Assembly: GCA_016714605.1 (NCBI GenBank)
Contig: JADKDL010000049.1
Coordinates: 62,001-126,000, forward strand
DNA length: 64,000 nucleotides
Source: Bacteroidales bacterium
GTDB lineage: Bacteria; Bacteroidota; Bacteroidia; Bacteroidales; UBA1715
Direction: 5' to 3'
In this document: positions 1 to 8,811 of the stretch, piece by piece
Layout: each line of letters begins with the position of its first letter
Numbering within the stretch: the first letter of the stretch is position 1
Made by a program: the position numbers and the translations under genes
The notes under the pieces: generated by a model
The model's input: only the letters and a program-made list of their open reading frames with translations
Told to the model about the DNA's origin: nothing
Databases searched by the model: none

Positions 1-1029
1 GAAAAACTAAAGTCAAGACCTTTTGAATCATTTGTTGATTACCAGTTCTATGACATATCAGGAGAAACGTCGGCATTTTTTATAGAACCGGTCATAGATA
101 AAGAAAAACAAATTGGTTGGTTTGTATTGCAGCTCACATCAAATAGTATAAATTCAATTCTTACATCTGATGATAATATGGATAAAACAGAAGAGACTAT
201 TTTAGTAAATAAAGAGCATTATATGCTTACAAACTCGAGATTCTCAATAGATAACACGATATTAACAAAAAAACTATCGAAAGAAAATATTGAATCGAAA
301 TTTAAAGAGGGAAAAGGAGAAAAAATAGTTATTGATTATCGAGACAAAGAGGTATTAAGCGTATTTGAAGTAATAAAATTTTTCGACTCTGAATGGCTAC
401 TTATTTCAAAAATTGATAAAAATGAGGTTCTTTCAGGATTTTATGCAGAAAATAAAAATTATTTATTCAATATACTAGAAAACGAATTATCTAAAAACAA
501 AACAATATCATTAACTCATATTAAAAATAAAGATTCCGTTATATCTGTAAATATGGATGAATACAAAAGAATAGATACAACAGAAATAATTTTCACCCAA
601 GGTGTTTCAACGTGTACAGCTATTGCAATTGTTTTACCAGGAAAGTTTGCATACTTGGCTCATATTAGTCCGTTTGATGCAATATATAAAGATAAAAAAA
701 CAGATATAATAAAAGATTTACTTAAAAAAATATCCTACTTTGAAATAACGGAATCGCAAAAAGAATTGCTGGAATTTAAGATTATGTCAACAAAGACGTA
801 TTCGCTTGAATTACTTATAGATAAACTTATTACAAATGGATATAATTTGAATCAAATAAAAATACTGATAAACAATAAGTCTGACTTTGGAAATATATAT
901 AGTAATCTAAAAACGAATCAAACTTATGTGAACTGGAGAACAATAAATAACCATACAGACATTTCAAGTCAAGACTTCAAAGATGCTGAAAATTTAGAGA
1001 CTATTTTAATGAATAATTGCATGAACTAA
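1..1029 (+). CDS. Cache-like sensor domain fused to CheD-like domain (5' partial)
   Basis: The frame is open from base 1, so the true N-terminus lies outside the window; a TTG at 127 is internal. Residues about 1-145 of the visible part look like the end of a double-Cache ligand-sensing domain: 'IGWFVLQLTSNSIN', then 'LTNSRF' and 'SEWLLISKID'. Residues about 190-300 resemble CheD, the chemoreceptor glutamine deamidase: 'TQGVSTCTAIAI' places a Cys at residue 205 where CheD has its catalytic GSC motif, and 'AYLAHISP' places a His at residue 221 like the CheD 'AHVMLP' His. No membrane segment separates the two parts. Cache domains usually sit outside the membrane and CheD inside, so the topology is puzzling. 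No chemotaxis genes are visible nearby. The CheD match is by motif only. Confidence 0.55.
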   Translation, partial: EKLKSRPFESFVDYQFYDISGETSAFFIEPVIDKEKQIGWFVLQLTSNSINSILTSDDNMDKTEETILVNKEHYMLTNSRFSIDNTILTKKLSKENIESKFKEGKGEKIVIDYRDKEVLSVFEVIKFFDSEWLLISKIDKNEVLSGFYAENKNYLFNILENELSKNKTISLTHIKNKDSVISVNMDEYKRIDTTEIIFTQGVSTCTAIAIVLPGKFAYLAHISPFDAIYKDKKTDIIKDLLKKISYFEITESQKELLEFKIMSTKTYSLELLIDKLITNGYNLNQIKILINNKSDFGNIYSNLKTNQTYVNWRTINNHTDISSQDFKDAENLETILMNNCMN

Positions 1030-1095
1030 TTTTCAAAACGCCATTCAAAACAATGAATTCATTGCATTTTAAAGCAATAAACAAACGTAATTAAG

Positions 1096-1746
1096 CTAAG
1101 CTTTTTTTAGTTGTTCTATGGCAATTAACGGATTATCTGCACTAAATACAGCACTTCCGGCAACAAGACAATCAACTCCGGCAGCAACTATATCAGCAGC
1201 GTTATGAATATCTACTCCCCCGTCAAGTTGAATAATTGTTTCTGCATTTTTTTCTACAATCATCGCTTTCAACTTCTCTATTTTTTCAATTGTTGAAGTG
1301 ATAAATTTCTGACCACCAAACCCAGGATTTACAGACATTAACAAAATCATATCAGCAAAATCTAATATTTCTTCTAATTGAACTATAGAAGTATGTGGAT
1401 TTACAGCAACACCTGCCTTCATTCCTAAATCTTTAATTTCTTGAATGGTTCTATGCAAATGCGGACAGGCCTCTATATGAACGGTAAGAACATCAGCTCC
1501 GGCGTCCATAAAACTTTTAAGATAACGCTCCGGATTTACAATCATCAAATGAACATCGAGTGGCTTGGTTGCAATTTTTCTAATTTGCTTAATTATTGGA
1601 AATCCAAATGTAATATTTGGTACAAAAACCCCATCCATAACATCTATATGAAACCAATCTGCTTGACTTTCATTAAGCATTTCTATGTCTTTTTGCAAGT
1701 TTAAAAAATCTGCCGATAATATTGAGGGTGAAACTAACTGAGCCAT
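1096..1746 (-). CDS. rpe: Ribulose-phosphate 3-epimerase
   Basis: Interconverts ribulose 5-phosphate and xylulose 5-phosphate in the pentose phosphate pathway (cytoplasm). At 216 aa it has normal length and a complete (beta/alpha)8 pattern: N-terminal 'SPSILSADF', metal-binding 'FHIDVMDGVFVPNITFG', 'LDVHLMI', 'MSVNPGFGGQKF', and 'IQLDGGV' followed by 'GVDCLVAGSAVF' for phosphate binding. The visible His and Asp metal ligands are present. It is the last of three minus-strand genes (S4 protein, DUF4924, rpe), 24 bases after the DUF4924 gene, so co-transcription is likely. The start is the ATG just before 'AQLVSPSIL'. Confidence 0.95.
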   Translation of the reverse strand: MAQLVSPSILSADFLNLQKDIEMLNESQADWFHIDVMDGVFVPNITFGFPIIKQIRKIATKPLDVHLMIVNPERYLKSFMDAGADVLTVHIEACPHLHRTIQEIKDLGMKAGVAVNPHTSIVQLEEILDFADMILLMSVNPGFGGQKFITSTIEKIEKLKAMIVEKNAETIIQLDGGVDIHNAADIVAAGVDCLVAGSAVFSADNPLIAIEQLKKA

Positions 1747-1770
1747 AACGTAGTTTTATTTTTTATATAA

Positions 1771-2316
1771 TTATTCAAATACTAAATCTCCGTCTTCAAA
1801 TTTATGATACTTATTCGATAATATTGCAAGTAAATTACTGAATGATTTCATTGCAATCTGCGTAGATTCTGAAATCTGTTGTTTTTTCATTTTCATGAGC
1901 ATCATTCCATATAAGCCAACAAAACATGCTTCTATTTCATTCTTAACTTGACCACCGGAGCGATTCGCAATTTCTGAAATATTTGGTATTGCCTCATTAA
2001 ACAACTCATTATATTTGAGTTCATTTGGTTGCTGTAGAAGTTTAATATTCAAATCAGAAAGATCTTGTATCAAACTACTTATATGCAATAAATGACCTTG
2101 TTCGGTAACTTTTTCAGCTATCATTCCATCTACAAAAGTCTTATACCATTCTCTTATATCATTCTTTTGTGAATCAGAAACATCATAACTAGATATTATT
2201 TTTTCTTCAATAATATCCATATCAAAAGAGACAGACCTAAGTACATCTTCAAGTTGCCACATATATAAAATATACTCAGCAATATTTTCTTTTTTTAATC
2301 TTTTAGCAATAATCAT
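1771..2316 (-). CDS. DUF4924 family protein
   Basis: A 181-aa cytoplasmic protein without signal peptide. The N-terminus 'NIAEYILYMWQLEDVLR' and the overall all-helical, Met- and Leu-rich layout match the Bacteroidota-specific DUF4924 family. Function is unknown. The C-terminal half has a conserved-looking 'EIEACFVGLYGMMLMKMK' helix. It lies between the S4-domain gene and rpe on the same strand. A TAATTTTG -7 box lies just upstream on the minus strand, so it may have its own promoter. The ATG start sits only about 22 bases from that box. Confidence 0.8.
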   Translation of the reverse strand: MIIAKRLKKENIAEYILYMWQLEDVLRSVSFDMDIIEEKIISSYDVSDSQKNDIREWYKTFVDGMIAEKVTEQGHLLHISSLIQDLSDLNIKLLQQPNELKYNELFNEAIPNISEIANRSGGQVKNEIEACFVGLYGMMLMKMKKQQISESTQIAMKSFSNLLAILSNKYHKFEDGDLVFE

Positions 2317-2337
2317 CTAGGTCTAAAAATAGTTATG

Positions 2338-2345
2338 CAAAATTA
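2338..2345 (-). promoter_or_regulatory. Candidate -7 box for the DUF4924 gene
   Basis: Read on the minus strand this is TAATTTTG, a full match to the Bacteroidota primary-sigma -7 motif TAnnTTTG, about 22 bases before the DUF4924 start. No TTTG -33 box is visible at 19-21 bases. Confidence 0.4.
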
Positions 2346-2368
2346 GACATATATTGTGAATAAAAAAC

Positions 2369-2764
2369 TCAATTTTCAAGATATCCGAATTGTTCCAAAT
2401 CTCTTCTATCTTTTTTGCTTGGTCTACCCATTCCCGGATCTCTTACTACCGTTTTCACCATTCTTTGAGCCCGTGCTTTATCAATCTCTTCTTGAGACGT
2501 AATATTCTCAACATACTCTTCAACTACTTTAGCAGACTGTCTTTTAGCTAGGAAACCCTTAACTCTATATTGTTTAATCATCTCGGGAGTTTTAACACTT
2601 ACAATATCATCCAATTTAAGCACTCTTGAAGGTTTCACTGAATTTCCATCAATACTAATTTGATTTTTCTTACAAGCCTCTGTTGCTAAAGTTCGTGTTT
2701 TGAATATTCTTACCGCCCACAGCCACTTATCTATTCGAATATTATCTTCGGTTAATTTTTCCAC
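2369..2764 (-). CDS. hslR: S4-domain RNA-binding protein, Hsp15-like
   Basis: A 131-aa protein with an N-terminal S4 RNA-binding domain (about residues 8-65): 'RIDKWLWAVRIFKTRTLA' followed by 'ISIDGNSVKPSRVLKLDDIVSV'. The C-terminal tail is basic ('GRPSKKDRRDLEQF'). This matches Hsp15 (HslR), which in E. coli binds 50S subunits carrying stalled nascent chains and takes part in heat-shock ribosome recycling; the same role here is inferred. It is the first gene of a short minus-strand group with DUF4924 and rpe. A TAATTTTG -7 box lies 15 bases upstream. Confidence 0.85.
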   Translation of the reverse strand: MEKLTEDNIRIDKWLWAVRIFKTRTLATEACKKNQISIDGNSVKPSRVLKLDDIVSVKTPEMIKQYRVKGFLAKRQSAKVVEEYVENITSQEEIDKARAQRMVKTVVRDPGMGRPSKKDRRDLEQFGYLEN

Positions 2765-2778
2765 AGATGTTTTTTTTA

Positions 2779-2786
2779 CAAAATTA
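2779..2786 (-). promoter_or_regulatory. Candidate -7 box for the hslR-like gene
   Basis: The minus strand reads TAATTTTG, matching TAnnTTTG, directly ahead of the S4-domain gene. A TATG sits near the expected -33 position and is a poor match. Confidence 0.4.
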
Positions 2787-3007
2787 ATGATTCTTTGTAA
2801 ATTTCATAAATTATAGTATGTTTGTTCGACGCTAATTTTGTAATTTAGAAGACAAAACAGAATTCTTTTATTTAAAATGAAAGATATTTTCCAAATTAAG
2901 AAAAATTAAATATTTGTTTTATCAATTAAACATTCATTACAATTAGGATAATTGAATGAAATAGATTTACAAATTTACTCATTTTCAAATTCTCAAAATA
3001 TTTATAT

Positions 3008-5434
3008 ATGAAATTAATCATCTTTTTATCGGTTACGATTGTTCTTATTCAATCTGCTTTTGCACAAACTGAAGATTACAATGAAAAAAATAGAATTCAA
3101 CTTTATTCAGACCCAATTTCAGTAGAAGCTTTTGATAAAGAATTACTTAAAGATGCTATTTTATTTGAACTGAACAATGAAATCATTTTAATTGATAAAG
3201 ACTCTTATGAGGTTATAAGTACCTTGTCTAGTGCTGCTCAAGATTTTGCAAAATATATGTCGGAAAATGATATAACCAAACCCGAACAAGCAACTGGAAA
3301 TATTTCATTAACCAATAGATTAGTAAAATACAATGGAGCTAATAATCAGGCTTTTGAATTTACAGCAAAGGCAACAATTCAAAAAGGGAAAGATACAATT
3401 ACATACATACAAATAGCAAAAGAAGTTGTTTTCAATTGGTTTAACAGCAAAATTGCCGACGATATAAAAAGTTTAAAATATAGATTTATAGGCATTGGCA
3501 TTGAAACAAGTATTGATAATAAAAAATGTTTTATTGATGCGATCATAGGGAACTACAGTACTTTAAATAATGGAACTCATAGAATTGCAACATTCCCATT
3601 TAAAATTAATATTACAAATATGAAGCTCATAGCTTACGATGAGAAAATTTGTAAAAAATGCGATAAATACCCGAACATTCAAGATCTACAAGCAAATTTG
3701 AAAGTAGATGAAAATAATGACATTTGGTTTGAAACCGACCAATGGAAAACGGTAGGCAAACTTTTCAAACTACCTACTGATGCTTTAGGTGTTGACATTG
3801 TTTTATGGGAACAATACCCTTGTATTGGTGAAAATGTGGTAGATAATAATATATTCAGCAAAGGCATTACAACCAAACCTGTTTATCAAAAAAAATTCAT
3901 AAAACTCAATCAGTTCCAAGGTAATGAAGCAAAATCAAAATTCAAGATTAAACTTGGAATTATTCCTGAAAATGTAAAAAATTATGAATTAAATCTAATA
4001 ATAATTCAAGACAAACACTTCTGCAAAAACATAAGAAGTGCATATTTAAAAACAGGAGAAGTAGATACTAAATCTAAATGTTCAATTATTGGCGACACGC
4101 TATCGTTTTTCAATAAATTCACCTACCAACCCAAACCTGATACTGCACATTTCTCATTTAAAATACCTTTTGAATTAGGCAAGTCTAATTACAATCAAGA
4201 CGATTTAAAACCATTTATAGAAGCATTAAACGAACCGGCATTCAACCCAATAAACATAAAAATATCGGCATATTCATCAATTGAAGGTGAAGAGGAGACA
4301 AATGAAAAATTAAGAAATAATAGAGCAGAAAGTATTATCAGTTCTTTAAGTACCTTGAATCAGTCTGATAGTATTGCAACAGAAGTATTAACTGCCGATA
4401 CTTGGGAATTATTTTTGGAAGATATAAAAGGAACAGAATTTGAAAAATTTAGCACACTCGACAAAGAAGCTATAAGAAAAGAAATAAACAAACCAGCAAA
4501 CATTAAAAAACTAGAGCCTATTTTTGAAAAACATAGATACGCAGAGGTCGAAATGTTGGCGGTATATGATTTATCTGACCCCAAGAATGAAGAGATTTTT
4601 GTTCTTAAAAAATTTCAAGAAGCTCTTGATACCGGAAATTTATCGAAATCACTTAGTATTCAGAAATTTATGATTGCAAATGTAAGACAAAATAAATATA
4701 GCATGTCTTGCATTGAAAAAATGCAAATACCAAGAGATTCAGCAAAATTTGCAGGTATGCAAATGAATAAACTCTGGTTGGAATATACTCATACAAAAAC
4801 TAAAATAGATTCTGCTTTTTGGAAAGAAGTAAAACGATTAGATACCTTAGATATTGATAATGATTATATTAAATACAATAAAATTTACGCAGATATATCT
4901 CTTTCTGAATTTACCACAGAACAAGAAATAGATAAAATACAATTAGAAATAGACAAACTGCTAACAAAAACACTTAATAAACAACTACTAGACGCATTGA
5001 ATCTTGAATTGCAACTTAAAGCATTACGTTCAATAAATCAAGAACTTAAAACTAACGACAACACAAAATTCATACAGTCTAAACTTGCAAAAATTAAAGA
5101 AATAGTTAACTTCAATAACAAAGACAGTAAAGAAGCCCTAAACTTAGCATATTTATTTATAAACATGGGAGACTACAACTATGCTCTTGATTTACTAACA
5201 CCGATAATGAGAAGTAGAAACCTTTCGGAGGAGCTTATATTCACATACTTATCGCTTTGCTCTTACTCAGAATATATGCACCAAACAGAATTCTATAATG
5301 AAATTTTGGAGAAAGCGATTAAAATAAACAAAATTGAAGTTTGTAATCTTTTCAAAGAAGGAAAACTTAGTTATCAATTGTTTGAAAATCCAAAAGTTAA
5401 AAAGTTATATTGTACTGAATGTGAAACTCAATAA
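3008..5434 (+). CDS. Secreted OmpA-like protein with helical repeat C-terminus
   Basis: An 808-aa protein that begins with a clear signal peptide ('MKLIIFLSVTIVLIQSAFAQ'). Residues about 25-390 are of unrecognised, probably beta-rich type and include a Cys cluster 'CKKCDKYPNIQDL'. Residues about 400-450 resemble the OmpA C-terminal peptidoglycan-binding domain: 'IKISAYSSIEGEEETNEKL' then 'RNNRAESIISSL'. The last 250 residues are helical and look like degenerate tetratricopeptide repeats ('ALNLAYLFINMGDYNYALDLL'). It is monocistronic, with about 240 bases of non-coding DNA upstream and a strong terminator downstream. A periplasmic or outer-membrane-attached structural role is plausible. No specific function can be assigned. 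Confidence 0.65.
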   Translation: MKLIIFLSVTIVLIQSAFAQTEDYNEKNRIQLYSDPISVEAFDKELLKDAILFELNNEIILIDKDSYEVISTLSSAAQDFAKYMSENDITKPEQATGNISLTNRLVKYNGANNQAFEFTAKATIQKGKDTITYIQIAKEVVFNWFNSKIADDIKSLKYRFIGIGIETSIDNKKCFIDAIIGNYSTLNNGTHRIATFPFKINITNMKLIAYDEKICKKCDKYPNIQDLQANLKVDENNDIWFETDQWKTVGKLFKLPTDALGVDIVLWEQYPCIGENVVDNNIFSKGITTKPVYQKKFIKLNQFQGNEAKSKFKIKLGIIPENVKNYELNLIIIQDKHFCKNIRSAYLKTGEVDTKSKCSIIGDTLSFFNKFTYQPKPDTAHFSFKIPFELGKSNYNQDDLKPFIEALNEPAFNPINIKISAYSSIEGEEETNEKLRNNRAESIISSLSTLNQSDSIATEVLTADTWELFLEDIKGTEFEKFSTLDKEAIRKEINKPANIKKLEPIFEKHRYAEVEMLAVYDLSDPKNEEIFVLKKFQEALDTGNLSKSLSIQKFMIANVRQNKYSMSCIEKMQIPRDSAKFAGMQMNKLWLEYTHTKTKIDSAFWKEVKRLDTLDIDNDYIKYNKIYADISLSEFTTEQEIDKIQLEIDKLLTKTLNKQLLDALNLELQLKALRSINQELKTNDNTKFIQSKLAKIKEIVNFNNKDSKEALNLAYLFINMGDYNYALDLLTPIMRSRNLSEELIFTYLSLCSYSEYMHQTEFYNEILEKAIKINKIEVCNLFKEGKLSYQLFENPKVKKLYCTECETQ

Positions 5435-5455
5435 TTTATAGCATTAGAGTAAAAT

Positions 5456-5501
5456 AATAAACCCGATAAATATTTGGTTAAACAAATTTATCGGGTTTAT
5501 T
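5456..5501. terminator. Bidirectional terminator between the OmpA-like gene and guaA
   Basis: A 16-bp perfect inverted repeat (5456-5471 with 5486-5501, core AAACCCGATAAAT) has a 14-base loop and A/T-rich flanks on both sides. It lies between two convergent genes, so it can serve both. Confidence 0.8.
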
Positions 5502-5516
5502 TTAAAATTTAATATC

Positions 5517-7046
5517 CTACTCCCATTCAATTGTTGCAGGAGGTTTAGAGCTTATATCATATACAACCCTGTTTACACCTTTTACTTTGTTGATAATATC
5601 ATTTGATATTTTAGCTAAAAAAGTATACGGTAAGTGAACCCAATCGGCAGTCATACCATCGGTAGATGCTACTGCTCTTAAAGCCACCACACTTTCATAG
5701 GTACGTTCATCGCCCATAACACCAACAGACTGAACCGGCAACAGCATTACTCCTGCTTGCCAAACACTATCATAAAGACCAGCTTCTTTTAAGCCTTCTA
5801 TAAAAATAGCATCACAATCTTGCAATATTTTTACTTTTTCGTCAGTAACTTCACCCAAAATTCTTATGCCTAAACCAGGTCCAGGAAATGGATGTCTTCC
5901 TAAAATGGTTTGAGATATTCCCAATGTTTTACCAACCCTACGTACTTCATCTTTAAAAAGCAAACGTAATGGTTCAATAATTTTCAGATTCATCTTCTCA
6001 GGTAATCCACCCACGTTATGGTGCGATTTTATAGTTGCAGAAGGTCCATTTACAGAGATAGACTCAATAATATCAGGGTAGATAGTACCTTGTCCAAGCC
6101 ATTTAATATTTTTAAGCTTTTGAGCTTCAATATCAAAGACATCAATAAATTTTCCGCCTATTGCTTTACGTTTTAGTTCAGGATCTGTTAAACCTTTAAG
6201 TTCATCCAGAAACATTTTTCCGGCTTCTACGCCTATAACATTCAATCCCATACCTTTATAAGCATCTAAAACCTGATTGAACTCATTTTTGCGAAGTAAT
6301 CCGTTATCAACAAAAATACAAATTAGATTTTCTCCTATTGCCTTATGCAGTAATACAGCAGCTACTGTTGAATCTACCCCTCCTGACAATCCTAAAACAA
6401 CTCTATCAGAACCTAATTTAGATTTAAGTTCTGCTACGGTAGAATCGATAAACGAATCGGGAGTCCAATCTTGACGACAACCACAAATAGTAACCACAAA
6501 ATTCTGCAATAGGGTTTTTCCATCAGTTGAATGATACACTTCCGGATGAAATTGAATACCCCAAGTTCGCTCATTTTCAATTTGATAAGCAGCTACTTTC
6601 ACCTCATGGGTGCTCGCAATTACTTGAAAATGATCTGGAATCTCGGTTATTGTATCACCATGCGACATCCATACTTGAGAATCATGAGGAATTGCAGAAA
6701 TAAGTTCATTGTTTTGATCTACAAACTTAAGGTGAGCTCTACCATATTCGCGAGTTTTAGAGGCTTTTACCTCACCACCACTTTTCTTTGCTATATACTG
6801 AGCTCCATAACAAACACCTAAAACAGGTATTTTCTTCTGAAAAGAATTAATATCAGGGTAAGGAGCATTTGAATCATTTACCGAAAAAGGGCTTCCTGAT
6901 AATATCACACCTTTTACATACTGGTCTATTTCAGGAATTTTATTAAAGGGATGTATTTCACAATAGACATTAAGCTCGCGTATTCTTCTGGCTATCAACT
7001 GAGTATACTGTGAGCCAAAATCCAGAATTAAAATTTTTTCTATCAT
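5517..7046 (-). CDS. guaA: GMP synthase (glutamine-hydrolysing)
   Basis: Converts XMP to GMP using glutamine and ATP, the last step of de novo GMP synthesis (cytoplasm). The 509-aa protein is full length. The N-terminal class I glutamine amidotransferase has its nucleophile Cys in 'VLGVCYGAQYIA' and a His in 'WGIQFHPEVYHS'. The ATP-pyrophosphatase domain starts near residue 200 with the PP-loop 'LGLSGGVDSTVAA'. The C-terminal dimerisation domain ends in the typical 'SSKPPATIEWE'. It is a single gene facing the OmpA-like gene, with the terminator between them. A TATCTTTG -7 box lies upstream. Confidence 0.97.
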   Translation of the reverse strand: MIEKILILDFGSQYTQLIARRIRELNVYCEIHPFNKIPEIDQYVKGVILSGSPFSVNDSNAPYPDINSFQKKIPVLGVCYGAQYIAKKSGGEVKASKTREYGRAHLKFVDQNNELISAIPHDSQVWMSHGDTITEIPDHFQVIASTHEVKVAAYQIENERTWGIQFHPEVYHSTDGKTLLQNFVVTICGCRQDWTPDSFIDSTVAELKSKLGSDRVVLGLSGGVDSTVAAVLLHKAIGENLICIFVDNGLLRKNEFNQVLDAYKGMGLNVIGVEAGKMFLDELKGLTDPELKRKAIGGKFIDVFDIEAQKLKNIKWLGQGTIYPDIIESISVNGPSATIKSHHNVGGLPEKMNLKIIEPLRLLFKDEVRRVGKTLGISQTILGRHPFPGPGLGIRILGEVTDEKVKILQDCDAIFIEGLKEAGLYDSVWQAGVMLLPVQSVGVMGDERTYESVVALRAVASTDGMTADWVHLPYTFLAKISNDIINKVKGVNRVVYDISSKPPATIEWE

Positions 7047-7083
7047 TTAACTTTTTTTAGTAAGGATTACACTTTTAAGGCTA

Positions 7084-7091
7084 CAAAGATA
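7084..7091 (-). promoter_or_regulatory. Candidate -7 box for guaA
   Basis: The minus strand reads TATCTTTG (TAnnTTTG), about 38 bases before the guaA start. No clear -33 box is seen. Confidence 0.4.
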
Positions 7092-7226
7092 TAATATATT
7101 AGGTAAGGTAATCTACTCAATTTGCAGCATAATAAAATTATTTTTAATGCTAATGGAATAGCGTAGATTAAGTAAGTAAAAAATTATAAATTCACATATA
7201 ATATAAATAGTAAAAAAAGTTAGAAT

Positions 7227-7856
7227 ATGTCAGTATTAGTAGGTAAAAAAGCTCCGTTATTTAATTCAACAGCTGTAGTAAAAGGTGGTGAAATTGTAGA
7301 AAATTTCACATTAGACCAGTTTAAAGGAAAATATGTAGTATTATTTTTCTATCCATTAGATTTTACATTTGTATGTCCTACAGAATTGCTTGAATTTCAG
7401 GACAAATTAAAAGAATTTGAAGCAAGAAAAGTTCAAGTAATTGGTGTTTCTGTTGATTCACAATTCTCTCATTGGAAATGGCTTCAAACTCCAATTAATG
7501 AGGGTGGTATAAAAGGTGTAACCTATCCGCTTGTTGCCGATTTATCAAAATCAATCGCTGAAAATTACGGTGTATTGGCAGGTGAATGGGAATACAACGA
7601 AGATGGTGATGCTGAATTTACAGGTGCTGCCGTTGCATACAGAGGTACTTTTCTTATTGATAAAGAAGGTATTGTGAGACATCAGGTTGTAAACGATTTA
7701 CCACTTGGAAGAAATATAGATGAGACAATAAGAATGGTAGATGCATTGCAATATTTTGAAGAGAATGGTGAAGTTTGTCCTGCCGGATGGAGCAAAGGAA
7801 AAAAAGGAATGAAAGCTACTCAAGATGGCGTAGCAGATTATTTATCAAAGAGATAG
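7227..7856 (+). CDS. ahpC: Peroxiredoxin (AhpC / typical 2-Cys type)
   Basis: Reduces hydrogen peroxide and alkyl hydroperoxides in the cytoplasm. The 209-aa protein has the peroxidatic Cys in 'DFTFVCPTELLEFQ' (about residue 51) and the resolving Cys in 'NGEVCPAGWSKG' near the C-terminus. The 'GVSVDSQFSHWKW' segment is typical of Prx1/AhpC. It has a long 'YVVLFFYPLDFTFVCP' core strand. It appears monocistronic and convergent with ispE. No AhpF partner lies in the window, so it probably uses thioredoxin or a distant reductase; this is inference. Confidence 0.93.
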   Translation: MSVLVGKKAPLFNSTAVVKGGEIVENFTLDQFKGKYVVLFFYPLDFTFVCPTELLEFQDKLKEFEARKVQVIGVSVDSQFSHWKWLQTPINEGGIKGVTYPLVADLSKSIAENYGVLAGEWEYNEDGDAEFTGAAVAYRGTFLIDKEGIVRHQVVNDLPLGRNIDETIRMVDALQYFEENGEVCPAGWSKGKKGMKATQDGVADYLSKR

Positions 7857-7966
7857 AATAATTAACCGGTAACATATAATCATAAGAAAATTACTGTTCT
7901 CAATAATAACATTTATTTATTAGTTTAATTGCTTGATTTTTTTTTGGTTTGATATGTTGTTGTTTT

Positions 7967-7998
7967 AGGTAGTCGGAAGAGTTTCCGGCTACCTTTTT
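7967..7998. terminator. Terminator between ahpC and ispE
   Basis: The stem is AGGTAGTCGGAA (7967-7978) against 7983-7994, with one G-T pair and a GAGT loop, followed by a T-run. The T-run overlaps the stop codon of the convergent ispE. Confidence 0.8.
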
Positions 7999-8809
7999 AT
8001 TTTAGCTCAATTAATTTCGAAAATTGATATGGTAAAGTACTTTCATCAATATAAAAATCATTTTCAAAAATACCATACATACAAGAACCACTTCCCGACA
8101 TAGAGGCATATAAGGCCCCATAATTGTACAACATTTTTTTTATCTCATTCAACTCCGGATATTTTTTGAAAACAGAAAATTCAAAATCGTTTACAATAAT
8201 ATCTTTCCAAGCAACTAATGGCAGTGTTGATAATTCATTTAAGTCTATTTTCCCTTTTTGAGGTTTTATTTCTGCATAAGCAACGCTCGTAGGAATAGAA
8301 ATTGAAGGTTTTATAAGAAGTAATTTCTTGTTTTTCAGAGATAAATCAATCTTGGCAAATTCATCACCTTTATTATAAGCATATACCGGCTCGTTCTTGA
8401 TGAAAAATGCACAATCGCTACCCAATTTTCTTGCGTAAGACTCCATTTCAGCATCTGATATACCCAATAAAAATAATTGATTTAGAATTTTTATAGTAAA
8501 TGCTGCATCAGATGAGCCTCCTCCTAGCCCTGCACCAAAAGGTATTAATTTTTGCAAAACAATTTTCGCAGGTGGTAAATTAAAATCTTGTGCTAATAGT
8601 TGATACGCTTTAAAACAGAGATTTTCATGAGCAGGTGCATTTATCTCAATTCCTAAGTTTGTAAATGTCAATTGTTCATCAACAATTATTTCTAACACAT
8701 CGCAAAGAGGAATGGGATAAAAAACCGTTTCAATATTATGAAACCCATCAGTTCTCTTTTCTACAACATGTAGTCCGATATTAATTTTTGCATTAGGAAA
8801 ATCAATCAT
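7997..8809 (-). CDS. ispE: 4-diphosphocytidyl-2-C-methyl-D-erythritol kinase
   Basis: A GHMP-family kinase of the non-mevalonate (MEP) isoprenoid pathway that phosphorylates CDP-methylerythritol. The 270-aa protein has the N-terminal 'PNAKINIGLHVVEKRTDGFH', the glycine-rich ATP loop 'IPFGAGLGGGSSDAAF' and the C-terminal 'YASMSGSGSCMYGIFEN', all diagnostic. It starts 2 bases after the stop codon of dnaX on the same strand, so the two are translated from one transcript. Confidence 0.95.
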   Translation of the reverse strand: MIDFPNAKINIGLHVVEKRTDGFHNIETVFYPIPLCDVLEIIVDEQLTFTNLGIEINAPAHENLCFKAYQLLAQDFNLPPAKIVLQKLIPFGAGLGGGSSDAAFTIKILNQLFLLGISDAEMESYARKLGSDCAFFIKNEPVYAYNKGDEFAKIDLSLKNKKLLLIKPSISIPTSVAYAEIKPQKGKIDLNELSTLPLVAWKDIIVNDFEFSVFKKYPELNEIKKMLYNYGALYASMSGSGSCMYGIFENDFYIDESTLPYQFSKLIELK

Positions 8810-8811
8810 AA

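Noticed and set aside
1441..1704. Plus-strand frame inside rpe
   Set aside because: Antisense shadow of a well-conserved enzyme gene, with no start signal or family pattern; the same applies to the other antisense frames in the window.
2833..2840. TAATTTTG as promoter for the 808-aa OmpA-like gene
   Set aside because: It matches the -7 motif but has no -33 partner and would give a leader of about 160 bases; such motifs occur by chance in AT-rich DNA.
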